Source: Zantedeschia hybrid cultivar (taxonomy: Eukaryota; Streptophyta; Magnoliopsida; Alismatales; Araceae). From it: 64,000 nucleotides of DNA. This document shows, piece after piece, positions 60,038 through 64,000 of the stretch; the first letter of the stretch is position 1, and the number at the start of each line of letters is the position of its first letter. Location: contig JARZZO010000013.1 in the NCBI GenBank assembly GCA_030544215.1, positions 27,387,229 to 27,451,228 of the forward strand, in the 5' to 3' direction. The position numbers were made by a program, and so were the translations under genes. The notes under the pieces are model-generated. The model was not told the origin of the DNA and did no database searches. It worked only from the letters and a program-made list of their open reading frames with translations.

Positions 60038-61322
60038 AAGGGGCTTTAGGTCAACCCTCCCCTTTTAAAGTCACAAAGATAGACTTTGGCCCCTTCCACT
60101 TTCCATAAAAGACGGAGGGCATGCACATCCACCCTTTCAAGGACGGCCTATTCCCTGGCCTTCCACCTTTTTGTAGAAGGCATGCTAGTTGGCCTTCTAC
60201 CTTTTCGTAGAAGGCATGCTAGTTGGCCTTCCACCATTTCATGAGAAGCACACTCTGTAGCCTCTCACCTCCTTGGAAGGCACGCTAGTTGGCCTTTCAC
60301 CACTTCTTATATTAACTATATCAATTGGGAGGTAACTTCACCACAGTTTCAGGAGATCTCTTTGCTTAACATCAACGAATTAATGGTTATTCCTGAAAAT
60401 CGAGTCGAAGTCATATCGGATTGGCATTCTACCATTAGAATAGCCATATCTTCCTTATAGGCTTCGACTCGAAACTAGCTTTTGCTTCTCATCCTTTTGC
60501 AGTTTAAATACTTGAATGCTGTGATCATCGAATATATGAACTTAGCTAATGTGCGCTATTGTAGCTGCAGGAAATTCGAAGTAAGTAGAATTGAAGCCAC
60601 AGGAGGCTAATAACTTTGGGCATATAGACTCTGAGTTCCTCTTTAAACAAAATAATGAGGAGTCTATATTCCCTAAATTATTCGATCAACCAATAGATTC
60701 CTCATGTTTGCATTTAGACTAGGAATTTATTTATTTTTAATTTAACAAAAAAAAAAAAAACAGCATGCATTGCATAAAACATCCATCCTTTCCCTGGGGC
60801 AATGGCCACGATTTGTCATTCTGCTTATCTCACCGATAATCTGTGATTCTGATGAGTGTTCGTTTGTCAGTTCTTTGAACTGCAAGACCTTGCCTTTTCT
60901 CCTAAATCCACGTGCTTGTGAATCTCTCACTTGGCGATCATGTGATGCGCCAGGCCACCGTGCACCCGTTGTGTTGAGACCTTTTCAAGTCACACTCTCT
61001 CCATCTTCCTTGCTTGAGATCCCCTTGGGCTAGATCGCCATGCATCCTAGTGCGCCAAGGCCTTGCAGTTCCACCACCCGAGGGTCTCACGGATTGTGAT
61101 TCTCCAGTATGGATTTTGTTCCCATTCCAAATCACCCTTGCAGTCCAAATAGCTAACTCTCGTCCATTCAATACATTTGCATATCTTCCGTGGGAATAGC
61201 CTATCCTTTTCAGGCCGTCCAAAATCAGGTTCAATTTCCGGAACACCTATTTATCATTTCGTTCCACTCCACTGCAAAACAGGTGTCCCAGAGGGGCCTT
61301 TCATGGAAGGCCAGCTACCTGG
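60038..61322. other. Upstream region of antisense gene 2, with palindrome array and unassigned sequence
   Basis: 60139-60300 carries five units of GTAGAAGGC, spacer, GCCTTCTAC type (60139, 60173, 60207, 60243, 60273), spaced 30-36 bp and about 100 bp upstream of the gene 2 start codon. 60320-60740 is unremarkable. An A15 run near 60749 is followed by 60770-61290 in which I recognise nothing. At 61300-61322 a single palindrome arm (ATGGAAGGCCAGCTACCTGG), identical to 46399-46418, abuts the next LTR. Confidence 0.55.
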
Positions 61323-61463
61323 TGTAAACACCGATTTTGGACCCCCCTTTTGGTCATGAACTCCATCCATCATTAGCCAATCGTCACTAAACCCCTCATC
61401 TTAGCCATCTCAGCCCACTAATAACAAGGCCCATTAACCAATCCCGACTCTAGCCATCTTTTC

Positions 61464-61621
61464 GTGGAAGGCCAGTCAGCCCGCCTTCCACCATCCTTCG
61501 AAGGCCAGCCAGCCCGCCTTCCACCACCCTTCGAAGGTCACCCCTTGCCTTCCACCCCCTTCGAAGGCCAACCGGGCCACCTTCCACCTCTCCGTGGAAG
61601 GCCAGTTACCTGGCCTTCCAT
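61464..61621. repeat. Palindrome array 1 in Tat-like LTR copy 2
   Basis: Five units with arms GTGGAAGGC or TTCGAAGGC and GCCTTCCAC. Copy 1 has eight at the matching place, so unit number varies between copies. The TTCGAAGG variants have lost pairing at the outer arm. Confidence 0.88.
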
Positions 61622-62806
61622 GGGATTGGAAGGCAAGTTGGTTGGCCGCCCATTCCCCTAACTACCACCTTAACCTCGTCTTCCCCACGATCTCCTCTAC
61701 CCGCCACCCTCAACTCCACTACTCCGATCATCCCCCACTCCGGCGGCTGCCGCGCGCACCACCTCTGACCCTTGACCACTTCTCATTGGTTCTATGATGA
61801 TTTACGGGGATTTAGACCCCTATTTCTCCCATTTTTCCTTTCACCTATTTAAACCCTCCATGTCTCTTCGAGGAGGGGGGGGGGGTGTCTCTAGTGGTTG
61901 GCAAGTGGGTTGGCTTTGAGGAGTCGAGCGGGCAAGGAGTCAGAGAGCTTCAGGAGGAACTTAAAGAGGAATCCTTCGCACTCCAAATGGGCTTGTCTTC
62001 TTAACCCTCTCGTTACTTTTCTCCTTTTCACTTCATTGCATTCCCACTCTCCATTCATTCCGTAACATTTTCTTCTCTCACTCTTTTTTCCTCTTTCAAC
62101 ACATCACTTCACTTTTCACACACGAGCACCCCATCTGCATGCATATATGTTAGGATAACCTAGCAACCCTTACTCCCCAGAGGTTTTAAAACAAAAAACG
62201 GGAGGTGGGTGGCCATAACATATGGTCACCTTCCCTCCCCAAACACCCATCCGGTGCGTCTCCCTCTAATTCTAGTTAATTTTTATATTTTCATCGATAG
62301 ATTCTACATATCACAGTTCTAATTGGGTTATTTTCTTCTTTTGTCTTGTCTTTTCCTTTCAGGGACCCTTACCACATTTCTGCGTGCAGACTGCCGAGCT
62401 CTCCTCCTCTGGCCGGCCGGAAGAAGAGAAGGGGAAACCACCGTCTCCCGCTCCCTCAGAACGCGATCACTCTTACAATCCTGCGGAGTACAGGGACTGT
62501 AAGGTAATGCTCCTGGCGATCACACACCTTAATTTCTAACCCTTCCAAATCGCCGCAGTGCTAAGACGAACGGAGAAGCCCTCACCCGAAGCCCGCAGCA
62601 GCAGCGGGGGACGTTCTGGGCGCCTACAGCCCTCTGGCGATCACGGTGGGACACCTGTAGCCCGCTACACGCATCGCGATCAAAGGTAAGAAGGTAAGGA
62701 CCTGATATATTTTATTTTGATCTAGGCAAAAAAAGCTGCCAAACGACCAAGCAACTGGCCGCCCAACACTTTGGACAGCTACTTACCTAGCCGTCGCCCG
62801 CCCCCT

Positions 62807-63022
62807 GGACGGCCAGCCCCCTGGCCGTCCTTTCTGTTGGACGGCAACGCACAGGCCGTCCACTGCATTGGACGGCGGGCCCTTTGGCCGCCATCTCCAG
62901 CTTGACGGCCAACTTGTTGACCGTCTTCTCCCTTTGACGGCCAATTTCTTGGCCGTCCTCTGGCTTTGACGGCCTAGACCATGGCCATCCACTGCCTTTG
63001 ACGGCGAAGTCCTTGGCCGTCC
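62807..63022. repeat. Palindrome array 2 in Tat-like LTR copy 2
   Basis: Seven units with arms (G)GACGGC and GCCGTC(C), starting at 62807, 62839, 62870, 62903, 62936, 62967 and 63000, spacing 31-33 bp. It lies downstream of the TATA-like element, so it would be in the transcript leader. Copy 1 keeps only about two such units (47118-47163). Confidence 0.88.
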
Positions 63023-63543
63023 TTTATACTTGCTGTTGTTGTTTTGCTGCCTGTTTTGTTGATTTGTTATATGTTCTGACCTGCTGGTTGTTAAATTTCT
63101 GGGTTTTTTGGGGTATTCTCCGCGGGGGGTTTTAAGGAAGAGTCGGCATTACACTTCTAGTTACCTCTCGTACAGTGTTTGACTCTCCACCTGAGGATTC
63201 CCACTCGGTGTGACTAGTCATATTCTGTTGGGAACCTTCGTGAGTCTCCGCGAGCCAAGGATTCCCACTTGGCCGCCGAGCGGGTTGTACTTAAACCACC
63301 TACTAGGATCCTGGGTTTGTGTGAGGAATTAAGCCTTCCCATTCAAAATCGTCCACCCGTAGGCGTCATTGAGAGAATTATTTCAAAATCAAAGACACCT
63401 AACTAAACTTTGGTGGAACAAGTTTTAAAAGAAAAGTAAAGGGTCGTTAAGGGTTTGAACTTGAGTTGTTAGAAACCAACACTCATAATGCACAGTTAAC
63501 CTTTCAAGTGAAATATAAAATCTCTTGGGATTTGTATTTCATA

Positions 63544-64000
63544 ATGAATCGAATGTATGGTAACACTGTGTATCATGACATGTATGAGCTTGGTAACAAT
63601 GTCACACACAACCCTCTGTTCGAGATTGAAGAAGATCCACAACAAACATTTGTGGGCATGTTCCAAGCATCTAGAGAGGAACTTAGGAGAAGATGTTTGG
63701 ATGAATCTTCTTCTTCAGAAAGTGACCCTATAATCTCCAACATAACCCTCCAAGACCCGAGTGAGGACCCGGAACTTATTGTCGTGTTATCACGATACAC
63801 CCCTGATCAACTCATCCAGTTGGCCTCTTGTGGCAAAACTCAAGATGCCACTCCTCAGAGAACTCACTTCCAAGGATCTTCCAACAGAGCTCAGACTCGC
63901 ATCAACCTGGCAACTCCTACTCCAGTTGCTCCACCCGTCATGCCGATGCCAGTCTCTCAAACTACACCTCCTCCCAAGCAGGAGGAATTCATCTACAAAA
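63544..64000 (+). CDS. Tat-like gag, N-terminal part of a second copy (runs off the window)
   Basis: An open frame from ATG 63544 to the window end, 152 codons with no stop. It parallels the gag start at 47667 (MNRMYGNTVY versus MNRMYVNTVY; YTPDQLIQLASCGKTQDATP; PPPKQEEFIYK at the end). It has about 20 residues between NRAQT and PPPKQE that partly differ from copy 1, where that part begins with a stop. The capsid core itself lies beyond the window, so whether this copy is intact cannot be judged. Confidence 0.85.
   Translation, partial: MNRMYGNTVYHDMYELGNNVTHNPLFEIEEDPQQTFVGMFQASREELRRRCLDESSSSESDPIISNITLQDPSEDPELIVVLSRYTPDQLIQLASCGKTQDATPQRTHFQGSSNRAQTRINLATPTPVAPPVMPMPVSQTTPPPKQEEFIYK

Larger units (their letters stand above)
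46010..61322 (+). mobile_element. Tat/Ogre-like Ty3/gypsy element with antisense PMD genes
   Basis: It starts with an LTR (TGTAGACGCCCGATTTTGG) that cuts the copia RNase H. It continues with gag, protease plus a G-patch-like segment, RT, RNase H, a second RNase H and an integrase fragment on the plus strand (47667-53774), then about 7.5 kb holding two antisense spliced genes. A second RNase H of the archaeal type and antisense reading frames downstream of pol are both known from the Tat lineage. The right limit is uncertain. The LTR at 61323 could be its 3' LTR, but no polypurine tract precedes it and it runs straight into another leader and gag, so it may belong to a second, adjacent or nested copy. 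Confidence 0.75.
61323..63413 (+). repeat. Tat-like LTR, copy 2
   Basis: It starts TGTAAACACCGATTTTGGA, homologous to 46010 onward. It holds a five-unit palindrome array (61464-61621), a TATA-like TATTTAAA (61846-61853), a G-run near 61876, a stretch of about 400 bp (62330-62760) absent from copy 1, and a second seven-unit array (62807-63022). The end is approximate. Leader sequence follows that is nearly the same as at 47215-47666. Confidence 0.75.

Noticed and set aside
60745..61290. A15 run as the tail of a LINE or SINE
   Set aside because: No upstream LINE coding trace, no Pol III boxes and no flanking duplication that I could find.
61318..61324. Start of the second Tat-like LTR as a definite 3' LTR of the first element
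   Set aside because: No polypurine tract lies before it and it continues into leader and gag of another copy, so the assignment is left open.

Overview
The window looks like an intergenic, retrotransposon-packed segment of a flowering-plant nuclear genome. Every protein-coding trace I can identify belongs to an LTR retrotransposon (Ty1/copia or Ty3/gypsy) or to a gene carried inside one. I found no host single-copy gene, rRNA, tRNA or CRISPR. Plant origin follows from tRNA-iMet-type primer sites, a Tat/Ogre-like element with a second RNase H domain, a chromodomain-bearing chromovirus, and plant mobile domain (PMD) coding remnants with 63-167 bp GT-AG introns. I cannot name the species.

Layout. 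1-22571: a gypsy-type family with about 3.5-kb LTRs arranged as internal tail, LTR, 755-bp non-coding internal region, LTR. The first of these LTRs was split at 3916 by a minus-strand chromovirus (3916-18818, target duplication ATAAT), and that element's 5' LTR was split by a plus-strand copia element (12026-18439, target duplication GGCCT). LTR divergence agrees with this order: about one base in nine in a sampled stretch of the outer pair, 17 differences in 436 bp for the chromovirus, 2 in 241 bp for the copia. 22572-33670: a decayed copia element (LTRs of about 1.6 kb) carrying a clean 2307-bp solo LTR of another family (24660-26966, duplication AATAA). 33671-42472: three more LTRs of the 3.5-kb family: a truncated one, a clean solo LTR (36160-39506, duplication TGTGT) and an inverted truncated one. 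42473-46009: a copia remnant carrying a 278-bp MITE. 46010-61322: a Tat/Ogre-like element with LTR, gag, protease, RT, RNase H, second RNase H and a deleted integrase on the plus strand, followed by two antisense PMD-like spliced genes. 61323-64000: a second copy of the Tat-like LTR and leader with an open gag start running off the window.

Most notable. (i) Arrays of short imperfect palindromes with a period of about 30-34 bp recur with different stem sequences in the Tat-like LTRs, immediately upstream of both antisense PMD genes, and in the unrelated solo LTR. (ii) The leader of the decayed copia element has a row of predicted RNA hairpins with different stems but the same loop sequence. 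(iii) The two antisense PMD-like genes can be reconstructed exon by exon with consistent reading frames. All large coding regions except the gag start at 63544 carry stops, frameshifts or deletions, so nothing here appears able to move by itself as it stands.
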